Positions 9,901 through 20,354 of a stretch of DNA of 64,000 nucleotides are shown here, in pieces. The DNA lies in NCBI RefSeq assembly GCF_036898095.1, contig NC_090729.1, positions 63,019,282 to 63,083,281 of the forward strand, written 5' to 3'. This DNA is from Palaemon carinicauda. Lineage: Eukaryota; Arthropoda; Malacostraca; Decapoda; Palaemonidae. The translations under genes and the position numbers were made by a program. The number at the start of each line of letters is the position of its first letter. Within the stretch, counting starts at the first letter, position 1. The notes under the pieces are model-generated. The model had not been told where the DNA came from. It saw nothing but the letters and a program-made list of their open reading frames with translations, and made no database searches.

Positions 9901-11849
9901 GTGGAAGGGGCATTTGCTTATGTGGACAATGTGACTGTATATGGAGAGACGGAAGAGGAGCATGACAAAAACCTAAATCATTTCTTGAAAGTGGCGAGGG
10001 ATTACAACCTCACATTTAATCATGACAAGTGTGATTTCAGGACACAGTCTATAAACCTTCTGGGATACTCTATAAAGGACGGAGAGATCAGACCTGATCC
10101 AGAACGACTGTAGCCTCTCTTGAGTCTACCCCTTCCCAAGGATACTGCCTCTCTTCGGAGAATGTTGGGGTTGCTTGCTCATTACTCACGATAGATGCCC
10201 AACTTCTCCGAGAAAGTCCGGCCTCTTTCACACTCCACGAGATTCCCATTGTCTTTTGAAGCTTCTCTGACTTTTGAGAAATTGAAGAATGAAATTTCGA
10301 AGTCCGTGGTGCAAGCCATTGATCCTACATCCCCTTTCACAGTCGAAACAGATGCCTCAGACCATGCCATTGAAGCTACTCTCACTCAGAATGGACGTCC
10401 TGTAGCGTTCTTCTCTCGCACTCTCTCTGACAGTGAACAAAGGCATTCTTCAGTAGAGAAAGAAGCTTATGCCATAGTTGAGGCCCTCAGAAAGTGGAAG
10501 CATTACCTAATTGGTCATCACTTTAAGCTGATTACTGACCAGCGAAGTGTAACATTCCTGTTCGACACAAGATCTTCAAGCAAAATCAAGAACGACAAGA
10601 TAGCCAGGTGGCGCATTGAACTGTCATGCTACCACTACGATATAGTGTATCGTCCAGGTACGGAAAATATTCCTGCAGATGCTCTCTCGCGTGTCTGTGG
10701 TGCTGTAGCTACAGACAAACTCAAACAACTGCATGAAAGTCTATGTCATCCTGGAGTGTCAAGGATGGTGCATTTCATCCGAGTTCAGAACCTGGCTTAT
10801 TCTGTTGAGAATGTAAAGAAGGTTACTGCTTCTTGTCTAATCTGCTCTACTGTCAAACCTCAGTTCTATAAGCCTGATGATGGCCATCTGGTGAAAGCTA
10901 CTCAGCCATACGAGAGATTGAACTTGGATTTTAAGGGGCCCCTTCCGTCACAGTCGAAAAACAGATACTTTCTCACAGTCATTGACGAATTCTCACGGTT
11001 CCCTTTTGCGTTCCCTTGTTCAGACATGACTGCTGGTGCTATCATCGGGTGTTTGGTACAACTGTTTGCACTATTCGGAATGCCAGCATACGTACACTCA
11101 GATAGGGGAGCCTCTTTCATGTCAGAAGAACTGAAGAAATTCTTACTAGAGAAAGGAGTGGCTACCAGTCGCACTACGCCCTACAACCCAAGGGGCAATG
11201 GCCAGGTGGAGAGGTACAATGGAATCATATGGAAAACCATTCGGTTAGCTCTCAAACAAGGAATCTTGATGTCTCGAAATGGGAAGTTGTCCTCCCAGAT
11301 GCACTTCACTCTATCCATTCCCTGCTATGTACGTCAACTAATTGTACACCACACGAGCGTTTCCTAAAGCATCCTCGGAAGTCCACGTCAGGTTGTACGT
11401 TGCCTACCTGGCTCATCACCAAAGGTCCCGCTCTATCAAGACGGCAAGTACGGCACAGCAAGAATGACCCTCTAGTAGATGAAGTAGAAATAGTAGAAGC
11501 TAATCCTGAATTTGCTCATGTCAAGTTTCCTGATGGTAGAGAGTCCACTGTGTCTTTGAGGCATCTAGCACCTTTAAGTAGTGATGATAGTAGCAGAGGG
11601 GAGGCCACCAGACCTTCACTGCCACAATCGCTAGAGTCTCTAGGTATATCAGAGTCTGAGGTGTGCCGTCCAGATGCTAGAGCAAGCTCGGAACCTGCTC
11701 TTCAAGAAGTCACTCATGACGTTACACCCTGGGAAAGTGCTGTTCAAGAGCTTCCTGCTGCGTCTGGTCAAGGCACTACACCTGTACCACTCCGGAGGTC
11801 TGAAAGGACCCGGCGGGCTCCTAAGTATTTTGATGATTATGCTGCTTGA
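9901..11849 (+). pseudogene. Gypsy A RT C-terminus, RNase H and integrase
   Basis: It continues the same frame after the TAG. AFAYVDNVTVYG is the RT catalytic box with YVDN instead of YVDD. Stops follow at 10111-10113 and near 10191. RNase H shows VETDASDHAIEATL and later KEAYAIVEALRKWKHYL. The integrase has the HHCC zinc region (SLCHPG...CLIC near 10740-10850), the core Asp in LDFKGPL, HSDRGASF, and Glu in GQVERYNG. A frameshift near 11265 moves to a second frame that ends with RRSERTRRAPKYFDDYAA, a common tail of gypsy integrases. No chromodomain was recognised. Confidence 0.85.
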
Positions 11850-11856
11850 ATTTCAT

Positions 11857-11868
11857 AGGTGGGGAGAA
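11857..11868 (+). promoter_or_regulatory. Gypsy A polypurine tract
   Basis: Purine-rich aggtggggagaa lies immediately before the 3' LTR, where plus-strand DNA priming occurs. Confidence 0.75.
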
Positions 11869-12158
11869 TGTGGTAATATATGTTCAATGTAGTTTTACAT
11901 TTATGCTCTTATATATGTTGTGTTTCTCTGCTTTCATTTACCAGCTTATTATGTTGCTATTTGTGTGTCTTCGCGCATATTATTGCTTGTGGATGTCCCT
12001 GTGTTGTCTGGCCATTACTTTGATGTATTTGTTTGTTATTGTGCATGTAAAGTAGTGCGTGTTGTAATAGTGGCTGTTTCTATTGTTTCAGCAGGTGACT
12101 CCAGTTTTTGTGTGCAATAAAACCTATAACCTATGACAGGTTTTTCATTTTTACAACA
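11869..12158 (+). repeat. Gypsy A 3' LTR
   Basis: 290 bp, starting TGTGGTAATATATG and ending ACAACA, colinear with the 5' LTR. It keeps the CAGTTTTTGTGTGCAATAAA start region. Differences from the 5' LTR are substitutions and small changes, mainly in the first 110 bp. Confidence 0.95.
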
Positions 12159-12199
12159 TGCTATAAACAGCCTTTCTGCTGATCCGTTCTGGTGAGGAG
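12159..12199 (-). pseudogene. Copia integrase fragment between two gypsy insertions
   Basis: The 41 bp between gypsy A and B read on the minus strand as PHQNGSAERLFIA, the conserved copia integrase segment around the catalytic Glu (TPHQNG.AER). It joins in frame to the fragment left of gypsy A and, via the GGAG duplication, to the fragment right of gypsy B. Confidence 0.85.
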
Positions 12200-12435
12200 T
12201 GTAACAATATGTGAATGTTGTGGTCAGGATTTCGTATGTAATCAGTGTATGAATATTGTTTGGTACGCTGTCTAAGTTTGTAGATGATATCTGTTGTTTA
12301 TGTTTGGGTAAGTCACGTGACCACAGAGTCTTCCCATTCTCCCTGCCCTCCACATGTTGGCTCGGCAATGCTGTATAACTTGCTGTATAACTTGTATAAT
12401 AAACTAAGGTTAATTACCCTCAGCTTATCCATCAG
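12200..12435 (+). repeat. Gypsy B 5' LTR
   Basis: Starts TGTAACAATATGTG and ends about TATCCATCAG. Compared with the 3' LTR it has an extra roughly 11-bp tandem copy in ctgtataacttg (12370-12395). AATAAA near 12397 may serve as the polyadenylation signal. Confidence 0.9.
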
Positions 12436-12446
12436 AACCCATAACA

Positions 12447-12460
12447 TGGTGTCAGGAGTG
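12447..12460 (+). promoter_or_regulatory. Gypsy B primer-binding site (tRNA-type)
   Basis: TGGTGTCAGGAGTG begins with the TGG complementary to a tRNA CCA end and resembles sites used by leucine tRNAs. It lies about 11 nt after the LTR end as defined by LTR alignment. Confidence 0.6.
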
Positions 12461-12664
12461 CTTCTTATCTACATATAAGATGGATTAAAGAAGATATGAG
12501 GGTAAATGACAACTTACTAGTTACGGACAAGTTTGTTGATGTCCGAGGCTACGCTTTTTGCCAACGTGCATAATTTTTCCCAGTGGGATAAGTTTTTTTT
12601 TCTCATCATAATTAAGATAGTTTTGTAACATAAAGATGAATGTACAGCTACTCCACCGAGTCCT

Positions 12665-13573
12665 ATGGACTTTAGTGCAAGTACTAATGTAGCCCTCAAA
12701 TGGAAGAAATTTAAAGAAGCTTTTATTAACTATGAAATTGCCATAGGCTTAGACAATGAAGCTGACAGACGAAGGGTAGCAACATTCTTGGATGTTATAG
12801 GAGAATTAGGGGTTGAGAAATATAATACACTGTCTTGGGATGCAGATGGAGATAAATATAAGATAGATATAGTATTAAGGAAATTTGATGCAGAATGCAG
12901 TTCCAGATCAAATATAATCATGGAAAGATGCAAATTTCTAAGGCAGAAACAAGAATCTAATGAAAGTTGTGACCAATTCATAACTCGGTTAAGAATTCTA
13001 TGCAAAACTTGCAATTATGATAATAAAGAAGAAATGATCAGGGATCAATTCACCCTCAATTTACATGATGATAAGGCTAGGGAGAAATTACTGGATCATG
13101 TGCAGATGGATACAAAGCCAATGACCTTGGAAAGGGCTGTGAATTTTGTAAAAAATTATGAAATGCGAATTCAGCAAAAGCAGCAGATGACTAGTAGCAA
13201 TACTGAAGAAGAGGAAGTTAATGTTGTGTGGAAGAAGAAAAATAAGTACACAAATCCTCAAATTAAGCCTAAGTACAATTGTGCCAAGGAAATAAAAGAT
13301 TGCAGGTATTGTGGCAGGACTCATAAAACTAGGATGTGCCCAGCATATGGTCAAGTGTGTGCCAAATGCAAGAGAAAGAATCATTATGCTAAACAGTGTA
13401 ATACTAATTGGAGCTCTGAAAAAGTGAAAACTTGTGAAGAGAATGGGGACAGTGATAGTAACCTTCAGCAAATTAGCACAATAAATGAATCGATAGGAAA
13501 CATTTCTATGTCTCACGAGAGAAAGCAGTATGTAACCATGACTAAATCAGCAAGAAATAAATTTTCAGATTGA
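12665..13573 (+). pseudogene. Gypsy B gag
   Basis: A 302-codon open frame. The first 170 residues form a helix-rich capsid-like domain (WKKFKEAFINYEIAIGL...), followed by an acidic/basic linker. Two zinc knuckles follow: CRYCGRTHKTRMC (CX2CX3HX4C, about 213-225) and CAKCKRKNHYAKQC (CX2CX4HX4C, about 232-245). The ATG at 12665 is the first in frame and gives a capsid start typical of the family. The frame itself is uninterrupted; it is listed as a pseudogene because pol is broken. The stop at 13571-13573 overlaps the start of the protease frame. Confidence 0.8.
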
Positions 13574-14549
13574 TTCCGGTGCTACGTGCAATGTTTTGAG
13601 TGTTAGAGAATTGAAGCGTTTGATTGGCAATGATAAGTTAGATATTGGTGATAGCATCAAACTGAAAGTGTTTAATAATAAACCAATCAAGACTATTGGA
13701 ATTAAAACTCTAATGTGTGAAAGGAAAGGAAAGCAGTATAAACTTAATTTCTATGTTGTGAAGGAAAATATTTCTTCTGTAATAGGTTATGAGGATGGAC
13801 AGAGACTGAAATTGATCAAAATTCTTGTGAATGATAACCCAAGTGCTAAACAAGAAATAAATGAGGTTTCTCCAAAAGGGTTAGATAAAAACAAGATTAT
13901 TTCTGATTTTCCTGATTTATTCGAAGGATTGGGGAAATTAGGACCTCCATGTAAGATAAATACTGATGATACAGTGTCACCAGTGATCCATGTTCCAAGA
14001 AAAGTTCCTTTTGCCCTTAAGAGAAAATTGAAGCAGCAGTTAAGTAGTATGGAAGGTACCATTACTGAAAAGGTCTCGGAACTTACAAATTTGGTTTCTA
14101 GCATGGTTTTAGTAACAAAACCTAATTCAGATTTAAGGATTTGTTTAGATCCTACAGATCTGAACAAAGCTATCAGGAGACCCCATTATCCACTTCCAAC
14201 AATTGAGGAAATTTTACCAAGATTAGGTAAAGCTAAAATATTTTCAGTACTTGATGCAAAGAACGGATTTTGGCAAGTGCAACTTGACAAAGAGTCAAGT
14301 TATTTGACTACATTTATTACGCCTTTTGGTAGGTATAGATGGAAGAGAATGCCTTTTGGTATATCATCGGCACCAGAAGAGTACCAGAGACGAATGCATG
14401 ATGCCTTACATAATTTAGATGGCATAGAAGTAATAGCAGACGATATCCTAGTTTATGGCAAAGGAAATACTGATCAGGAAGCTTTGGAAAACCATAATAA
14501 GAACCTATTAGCGTTACTACAAGATGCCGAAAAGAAAACATCAAGTTAA
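13563..14549 (+). pseudogene. Gypsy B protease and RT (N-terminal part of pol)
   Basis: The frame entered at about 13563 reads FQIDSGATCNVLSV, the aspartic protease site, with no ATG of its own near it. It is +1 relative to gag, so expression would need a +1 shift near aaattttcagat or the frame was broken by an indel. RT motifs follow: DLRICLDPTDLNKAI, FSVLDAKNGFWQV with catalytic Asp, PFGISSAPEEYQ, and VIADDILVYG (the normal YVDD box reads IADD). The frame breaks in an A-rich run near 14535. Confidence 0.85.
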
Positions 14550-16327
14550 ATCAAGAGAAGATGAAATTACATGTGACTGAAGTTAAATACATTGGACATT
14601 TGCTAACAAAGGATGGTGTTTGTCCAGATCCAAAGAAAATTGAAGCTATTAATTGTCTAAAAGTGCCAAGTGATGTTAAATCATTGAAAAGATTTCTAGG
14701 GATGGTTAATTATCTTTCAAAGTTTTTACCAAGGTTGTCAGAAGTAACTCAACCATTAAGAAATCTGGAAAAGAAAATTGTTGAATGGCAGTGGAACTCT
14801 TCTCATGATGAAGCATTCTCCAAGATTAAGAAACTAATTGTTGAAGCTCCTTGCTTGAAATATTTTGACAGTAATTGTAATGTGTCTTTACAGTGTGATG
14901 CTTCAATGTCAGGATTAGGTGCTGTCCTAATGCAAAACGGTCACCCAGTGGCTTAAGCTTCTAAATCGTTAACTGAAACAGAACAGTGATATGCTCACAT
15001 AGAAAAAGAGATGTTAGCCATTGTTTTTGCAGCGTTTTGTTTTGATCAATATCTTTATGGCAAAGATGTTATTGTAGAAACTGATCACAAACCTTTGGAA
15101 AGTATTTTTAAGAAACCATTAATGAAATGTCCCAAGAGGTTACAAAGTATGTTATTGCAATTGCAGAAGTTTAATTTGAGTGTTAAGTATAAACCAGGTA
15201 GTAAAATGTACATAGCAGATACATTGAGTAGAGATTTCTTGTCGAATACATTTTCAGGTGCTGATAAATCTGATGTAATTGCATTATTTGAAGAGGTTGG
15301 TAATGTAAATATGACAGAACATGTTGCTGTGACAAATGAAAGACTTGAGGATATTAGACAAAAGACCATAAGTGATATTGCATTGCAAACATTAAAAGAA
15401 ACAATTCTAAAAGGTTGGCCCACTCACTGTATAGAGGATTCTGAAACCATAAGATCTTTTTTTAAATTTAGGGATGAACTTACTATTGATAATGATATAA
15501 TATTTAGAGGTAATTGCATTGTAGTCCCATCATGTTTAAGGTCTTACATGCTGAAACAAATTCATTATGCTCACAATGGGATTGAAGCTACTGTCAGATA
15601 TGGTAGATATATATTGTTCTGGCCTGGCATGAGTGCAGATATAAAGAATTATGTTTCTTCTTGTGTGGTGTGTAATAAGTATGGTAGTAAACAAACCAAG
15701 GAATCCTTAAATTCACATGATTTTCCTTCTAGGCCTTGGTCTAAAAGTGGAATGGATATTTTTAGTGTTGGCAATTGTAACTATTTGATTTTGGTAGATT
15801 ATTATTCATCATATTTTGAGATAAATTCATTGGAAAATATGTTAGCGACAAATGTTGTAAGCAAGTTAAGGAGTCATTTTTCACGCTATGGTATACCAGA
15901 CATTGTAGTAAGTGACTGTGGCTCACAACTTACATCAAGTGAATTTCAAACTTTTGTTAAGAAATGGTCATTCAAACATGTAAAATCATCCCCTTACCAC
16001 CACCAGTCAAATGGCAAAGCTGAAAATGCAGTAAAAATAATGAAACAGTTGTTCACAAAATCAAAGGAGGATGGCCATGATCCTTTATTAGCACTTCTTG
16101 AATGGAGAAACACTCCAACTGAGGGATTTAACTCTTCACCTGCTCAAAGATTTTTTGGTAGAAGAACTAAAACTCAATTACCTATAACAGAAAATTTACT
16201 TAAACCCAAGATTGTTGATGGGGTACCAGAAGTTCAAACTAAAGAATTGATTAGGCAAGCTAGATATTATAACAGATCATGTAAGAATTTAGTCTCATTA
16301 AAACCAGGTGATGTCATCCGTGTATAA
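14535..16327 (+). pseudogene. Gypsy B RT connection, RNase H and integrase
   Basis: After the frameshift the RT thumb continues (KYIGHLLTKDGV, FLGMVNYLSKF), then RNase H (LQCDASMSGLGAVLMQNG). It is interrupted by TAA at 14954-14956 and TGA near 14987, and resumes at IEKEMLAIVFA and ETDHKPLESIF. The integrase zinc region has HYAHNGIE...CVVCNKYG. Core residues are in GMDIFSV, VVSDCGSQ and NGKAENAVK, giving the D, D, E triad. The frame stops at TAA 16325-16327; coding similarity goes on in another frame. Confidence 0.85.
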
Positions 16328-16628
16328 CCAGTTCTTGGAAAAAAAGGAATGGAAGAAAGGTAAGGTAACAAAAGAGGTTGCAAAAAGGAAATACAAAATA
16401 GAAGTAGAAGGCAAAGTATATTTTAGAAATCGAAAGTTTTTGAAAAAGACATCAGAGACAGTAACTGATAATTATATAGATTCTGATATTGAAATTGAAA
16501 CTGGTGTAAATACGAATGATGTTGCAAATATATCTTTTATAATTCCTGAAGCTGATAACTTAGAATCACAAAGAACAAGAAGTGGTCGTGTTGTAAGGAA
16601 ACCTCAATATCTTGACGATTATTTGTGA
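16308..16628 (+). pseudogene. Gypsy B integrase C-terminal tail
   Basis: The tail reads KKEWKKGKVTKEVAKRKYKI, then ends SGRVVRKPQYLDDYL, the usual end of gypsy integrases. It is offset from the preceding frame by an indel in the A run near 16340. Confidence 0.75.
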
Positions 16629-16727
16629 TAAGTTTAAAGAACCAATTAGGTATCTAGGATTAAATGTATGTTGCAGGGACCATTTATGTAGAAGAATAGT
16701 TCTTCCAAGATTTTGTTGAGAAAATGT

Positions 16728-16740
16728 AAAAGAAGGGAGA
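16728..16740 (+). promoter_or_regulatory. Gypsy B polypurine tract
   Basis: aaaagaagggaga directly abuts the 3' LTR. Confidence 0.75.
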
Positions 16741-16966
16741 TGTAACAATATGTGAATGTTGTGGTCAGGATTTCGTATGTAATCAGTGTATGAATATTGT
16801 TTGGTACGCTGTCTAAGTTTGTAAATGATATCTGTTGTTTATGTTTGGGTAAGTCACGTGACCACAGAGTCTTCCGCATTCTCCCCGCTCTCCACATGTT
16901 GGCTCGGCAATGCTGTATAACTTGTATGATAAACTAAGGTTAATTACCCTCAGCTTATCAATCAGT
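16741..16966 (+). repeat. Gypsy B 3' LTR
   Basis: 226 bp, starting TGTAACAATATGTG and ending ATCAGT before the GGAG duplication. It lacks the short tandem copy seen in the 5' LTR. Confidence 0.9.
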
Positions 16967-17760
16967 GGAGAAATTTCATGCTTTATTTTCTTTTTAGACC
17001 ATGAACAGTTTGAACTCGCCTCCATTATTACTTCTCAATCTTTTAACACAAACATAGGGGACTACATTTGCTAAAAAGTCTCCTCGTGGCCTTAATAGTT
17101 TCACTTTTATTCTTAAAAAAATAAACAATAACTAATCCTAATTATTTGTCAGTGAAATTCAAAGCATACCTAAAACCTTCTTAGGCTTTAGGATCTACTG
17201 GACCTGCAGTTTCAATGTAATAGTTCAAAAGGAGGCTTTGTCCTAGCATCAAGTAGGCCATTCTTGACCTTCCATTTACCATTTTAACTTTACTACAAAC
17301 TGTGCAATCTAAGTTTTAGTATCAACGATTTCCAAACCTTCAACGACCTTCCCAAATTTCTTGACCTCTTGGAGATCACAATGACCTAAAATTTATATCA
17401 CTCATTAATTCTTAGGGCGGTCCTTTAATCACCATCGCAACAGGTGAACTATCAATGATCACCTCATCAGCAGTTTTCAGAGTAACAGCTACGTTGTCGG
17501 AATGAATCATATAATCAGTCATAATTTCTGTAGAGGATTCCCGTAAAGTGCATAAATTACTGTTGCCCAAATTCTGAATGATTTTGGCAAAAGTTTTAGC
17601 AATAGGTTCTCCATCCAGGTCAATGTCTGCTACTCCACCTCTGTTAGAATGGTGTCATGTAACTTCTGCAACCGTTAATTACCCAAGGAATTTGACCTCT
17701 TATAATTCATACTTGCGTTCATACCGTCGACCATCAATCTGTTCTCGGGCCCAAAACCTG
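16967..17760 (-). pseudogene. Copia-like gag fragment and integrase N-terminal half
   Basis: On the minus strand, from about 17690 to 17430, a gag-like stretch reads KIIQNLGNSNLCTLRES and VIIDSSPVAMVIKG. It passes almost directly into the integrase: GHCDLQEVKKFGKVVEGL, DCTVCSKVKM (HHCC zinc region), then GPVDPKA, YALNFTDK with the first core Asp, VYFFKNKSET, and LRSNNGGEFK with the second Asp replaced by Asn. The block before the gypsy B insertion reads IKHEISP, which joins PHQNGSAERLF across the insertion. No protease was seen between gag and integrase, so an internal deletion is likely. Confidence 0.8.
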
Positions 17761-17769
17761 TCGAGTTTC

Positions 17770-18540
17770 TATCCATGACTGTTGTAAATATATATTAATG
17801 ATTTTAGTATGGCACACCAACCTGTGACTGGTAATTTACGGGTTGTACTCTGGTACTCTCCACAAAAACAAATATTACATCACCTTGAACCTTCAATAAG
17901 GATACGCAATTTAGTACATATTTTGGAATGTACTAGAGTGCCATCTACTCTATTGATTTCCAATTGATATGTACACATACATAGATAGCCTACTATATCA
18001 ATGATTATTGTAAACATAAGATCATACTCTTATCATTTTACTTCCGGATATTGTTTATTTTTATGGGTTAACATACTGTAGATATGTGATTTGCTACAGC
18101 ACTGCGCAAGAGATGACGGCAATATTTCAGTTTTGTAATGCTCCAAGGCTGTGTATGACTCCGTATAAAAACAATTAGTGGTCACTGTATAAAATATGTA
18201 AACTTAACAAATCTTAATTTGTATACATATTGTACAGTACAGTTTTAGATTAATGTATTGCTTATGGAAATGTAGGCTATGTGTAAGGTAGGATATCAAA
18301 TAGTCAAGTAGTCCAAGCAAAAATAGCTAACACTTACATAACAGTTAAACTTGACTCTAGCGATAGAATAAATTCACATATTACAGTAATATACAATAGA
18401 GTATCAGTTATCCGAGCATGAGTTTATCTGCGTTCAGCACAAGGCTGGGCAATCTTGCAAGCAAGCAAGCATAGGATGTCTCGAGGGAGCTTGTTGTCAT
18501 TTCTGATGTTAAATACACACTACTATACATGAACTAATTT
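17770..18540. other. No recognisable gene
   Basis: AT-rich sequence without supported coding or repeat structure. A copia 5' LTR would be expected in this direction but could not be recognised, because the matching 3' LTR is missing. Confidence 0.4.
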
Positions 18541-18972
18541 TTAAGCATATAATAATGATAAAGTTGAAATAGTTTCAATAAAGTCAAGTTGGGAAGAAAC
18601 ACTGAAGGGAACCCAGTTTATCATATCATATATAATTGTACCGTTTATACCGCAAAGACGTTTAATTTGTACCACGAATTGTAACGTGCAATTTTCCCCA
18701 GTATCAATTTTGAATATTTGTATATTTTCTGTTTTATATTGGATTTGATTATAAATGTTTTCATTACACCAGTTATTGCAATCATCACTTTTGTATTCAC
18801 AACAAGTTCTTTCCATTTGCCAACTATTGCAAATTATATCGGCGAGTTGTTTACTTATATAATTGTTCGAATTTTGCATAAAAATTATATGGTAGCTAGA
18901 ATGAAGTTTATAGATTATTTTGCATAAAGAAAATAAAATAATGATCATAATCAAGTAATCATAAAGGTACAA
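18541..18972 (-). CDS. Orphan ORF, 143 residues, possible membrane-anchored Cys-rich protein
   Basis: The minus strand is open for 143 codons in strongly AT-rich DNA, where chance frames this long are rare. The N-terminus is hydrophobic (YLIMIIILFSLC at about 6-17), like a signal anchor. The middle carries a cysteine group (RTCCEYKSDDCNNWC), with more Cys at ENC and RLCG. Two sequons (ENCT and INGT) would fit a secreted domain. I do not recognise the family. No TATA box, splice site or poly(A) signal was assigned. It could be a small gene, an exon of a larger gene, an old viral or element remnant, or chance. Confidence 0.35.
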   Translation of the reverse strand: MYLYDYLIMIIILFSLCKIIYKLHSSYHIIFMQNSNNYISKQLADIICNSWQMERTCCEYKSDDCNNWCNENIYNQIQYKTENIQIFKIDTGENCTLQFVVQIKRLCGINGTIIYDMINWVPFSVSSQLDFIETISTLSLLYA

Positions 18973-18974
18973 AC

Positions 18975-19541
18975 TTACAGAAACAGGAAAAAATATAAAC
19001 TATTTTATAAAAACATACGGGGTAAAACTCAGCAAAGGGTAAAAAAAAGGCCCCTTTATATAACACTAAATGATATCCAAGTGCAGATTATTTTACACAT
19101 TTTCATTGTACGATAATAATACAATATCCTGTAAAAATTTCAGCAATTAATTATGTCATTTACCTACCAAAAATAAATGTTGAAACAATTATGGATTTTT
19201 TTTTTTTGGCCAAAAAAAAAAATAACATATACTTTATTTCTCATTTCAGGAAACATTCCCTTATGGTTCGTCCCGCCCCTTGATCTCAGCAGTTGATGCT
19301 AAATTATCGTAGAATGAGTGCTTAGCATAGGTTTAGTTTATTTCCCTATTTAGATTCTAGGTGAATATTATTGTAAAGTCATTTTCTTTGTATACTTATT
19401 CTTTAAATTTATTTTTAATGAATATTTATTTTGAACATAGCCTTTAATTACAATTTTGAAGATTAGAATATTCTTTGTAATCTTCATTTATAGTGAAAGG
19501 TTGTGAATTGACTTGAAAAGGAATCTTTTATGAATTTTTTT
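18975..19541. other. No recognisable gene
   Basis: AT-rich, with short homopolymers (T9 and A10 near 19200). No feature is supported. Confidence 0.4.
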
Positions 19542-19576
19542 TTTAGGTCGAGATCGACCCATCGAAACCTATCCAT
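19542..19576. repeat. Possible terminal fragment related to the TTAA element
   Basis: Read as its complement, the segment gives ccatggataggtttcgatgg followed by gtcg, close to the right end of the 25687-28867 element (ccctggataggtacgatggg, then tcg). There is no TTAA next to it, and the other end was not found. Confidence 0.35.
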
Positions 19577-19579
19577 GGT

Positions 19580-20150
19580 GGTGAAATAATGATACCTTCC
19601 CAGGGTAGATTTCCCAGTTAGCTCCTCCGAAGTTTCAACTGTTTTTTTAGTTCTTTGACTTGGTTTGTTTGAGAGTTTAGATATAATTAAATACGATCAG
19701 ATGATGAAATTGGACCTGTTTATATGTTATGGTTCAGGTTTGTTTTGTTGTTTATAAGTATTAGGTCAGGTCTATTGGCGTATTGTTTATCTAGTTTGTT
19801 TGTCCTTGTGTTGAACATTAGCTCAGTGTGTGTCAGGAGGCTATTGTTATTGTATTGGTTTATTGCATTTGTTTCTGGGTGTCTAATGAAGGGGTGTCTT
19901 TCATTTAGGTCTCCTATTTTGTATGTGGGAATGTTGCTGTGTATGAGCTGAGAACATATCTGTGTTTAGGAAGGATTGGTCTTCTGGGTGGTTGGTATAT
20001 TGTGCTAATGTTTATTGGACCTTTTTCGGTTTGTATATGTACTCTAAGCATGGCTGAGTTGTAAGTATCTATTGGCTTTTGTTTAATGCAGGTTTTGATT
20101 GCTATGGCAACAACTGCATTTCCTTCCTTCTGTGTGTTCCTTCTGTAGAC
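19580..20150. other. No recognisable gene
   Basis: T-rich sequence on the plus strand. Short open frames here have no recognisable domain. Confidence 0.35.

Positions 20151-20152
<2 letters not shown>

Positions 20153-20235
<83 letters not shown>
20153..20235. repeat. (TA)n microsatellite
   Basis: About 41 TA dinucleotides without interruption. Frames of alternating Ile and Tyr through it are artefacts. Confidence 0.97.
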
Positions 20236-20237
<2 letters not shown>

Positions 20238-20354
20238 CTATCACTCTTGCGATATCATTATCTATGTTTTCTGTTAGCAGGTTTACTATATCTCTTTTTG
20301 AGAAGTCTTTATGCTTCCATGTAACCTTTGCTTGGTTGCTGCCTCAGAGCATGA

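Larger units (their letters stand above)
7881..12158 (+). mobile_element. Ty3/gypsy retrotransposon A, near full length
   Basis: Two 290-bp LTRs (7882-8171, 11869-12158) bracket a gag-pol reading frame in the order gag, protease, RT, RNase H, integrase. The element sits inside a minus-strand copia integrase. TGCT occurs at 7877-7880 and at 12159-12162, giving a 4-bp target duplication, or 5 bp with one change (TGCTG/TGCTA). Joining the flanks restores the copia frame, which supports this insertion site. Three in-frame stops and one frameshift make the copy inactive. Confidence 0.9.
12200..16966 (+). mobile_element. Ty3/gypsy retrotransposon B, near full length
   Basis: LTRs at 12200-12435 and 16741-16966 bracket gag and pol (protease, RT, RNase H, integrase). 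GGAG precedes the 5' LTR (12196-12199) and follows the 3' LTR (16967-16970), a 4-bp target duplication inside the copia integrase. The element is AT-rich compared with gypsy F and G and carries frameshifts and stops. The pol order is that of Ty3/gypsy; the exact clade (Mag-like is possible) is not settled. Confidence 0.88.

Noticed and set aside
12036..12368. 110-codon minus frame containing PHQNGSAERLF
   Set aside because: Not one gene: it fuses LTR sequence of gypsy A and B with the 41-bp copia piece. Only the copia part is annotated.
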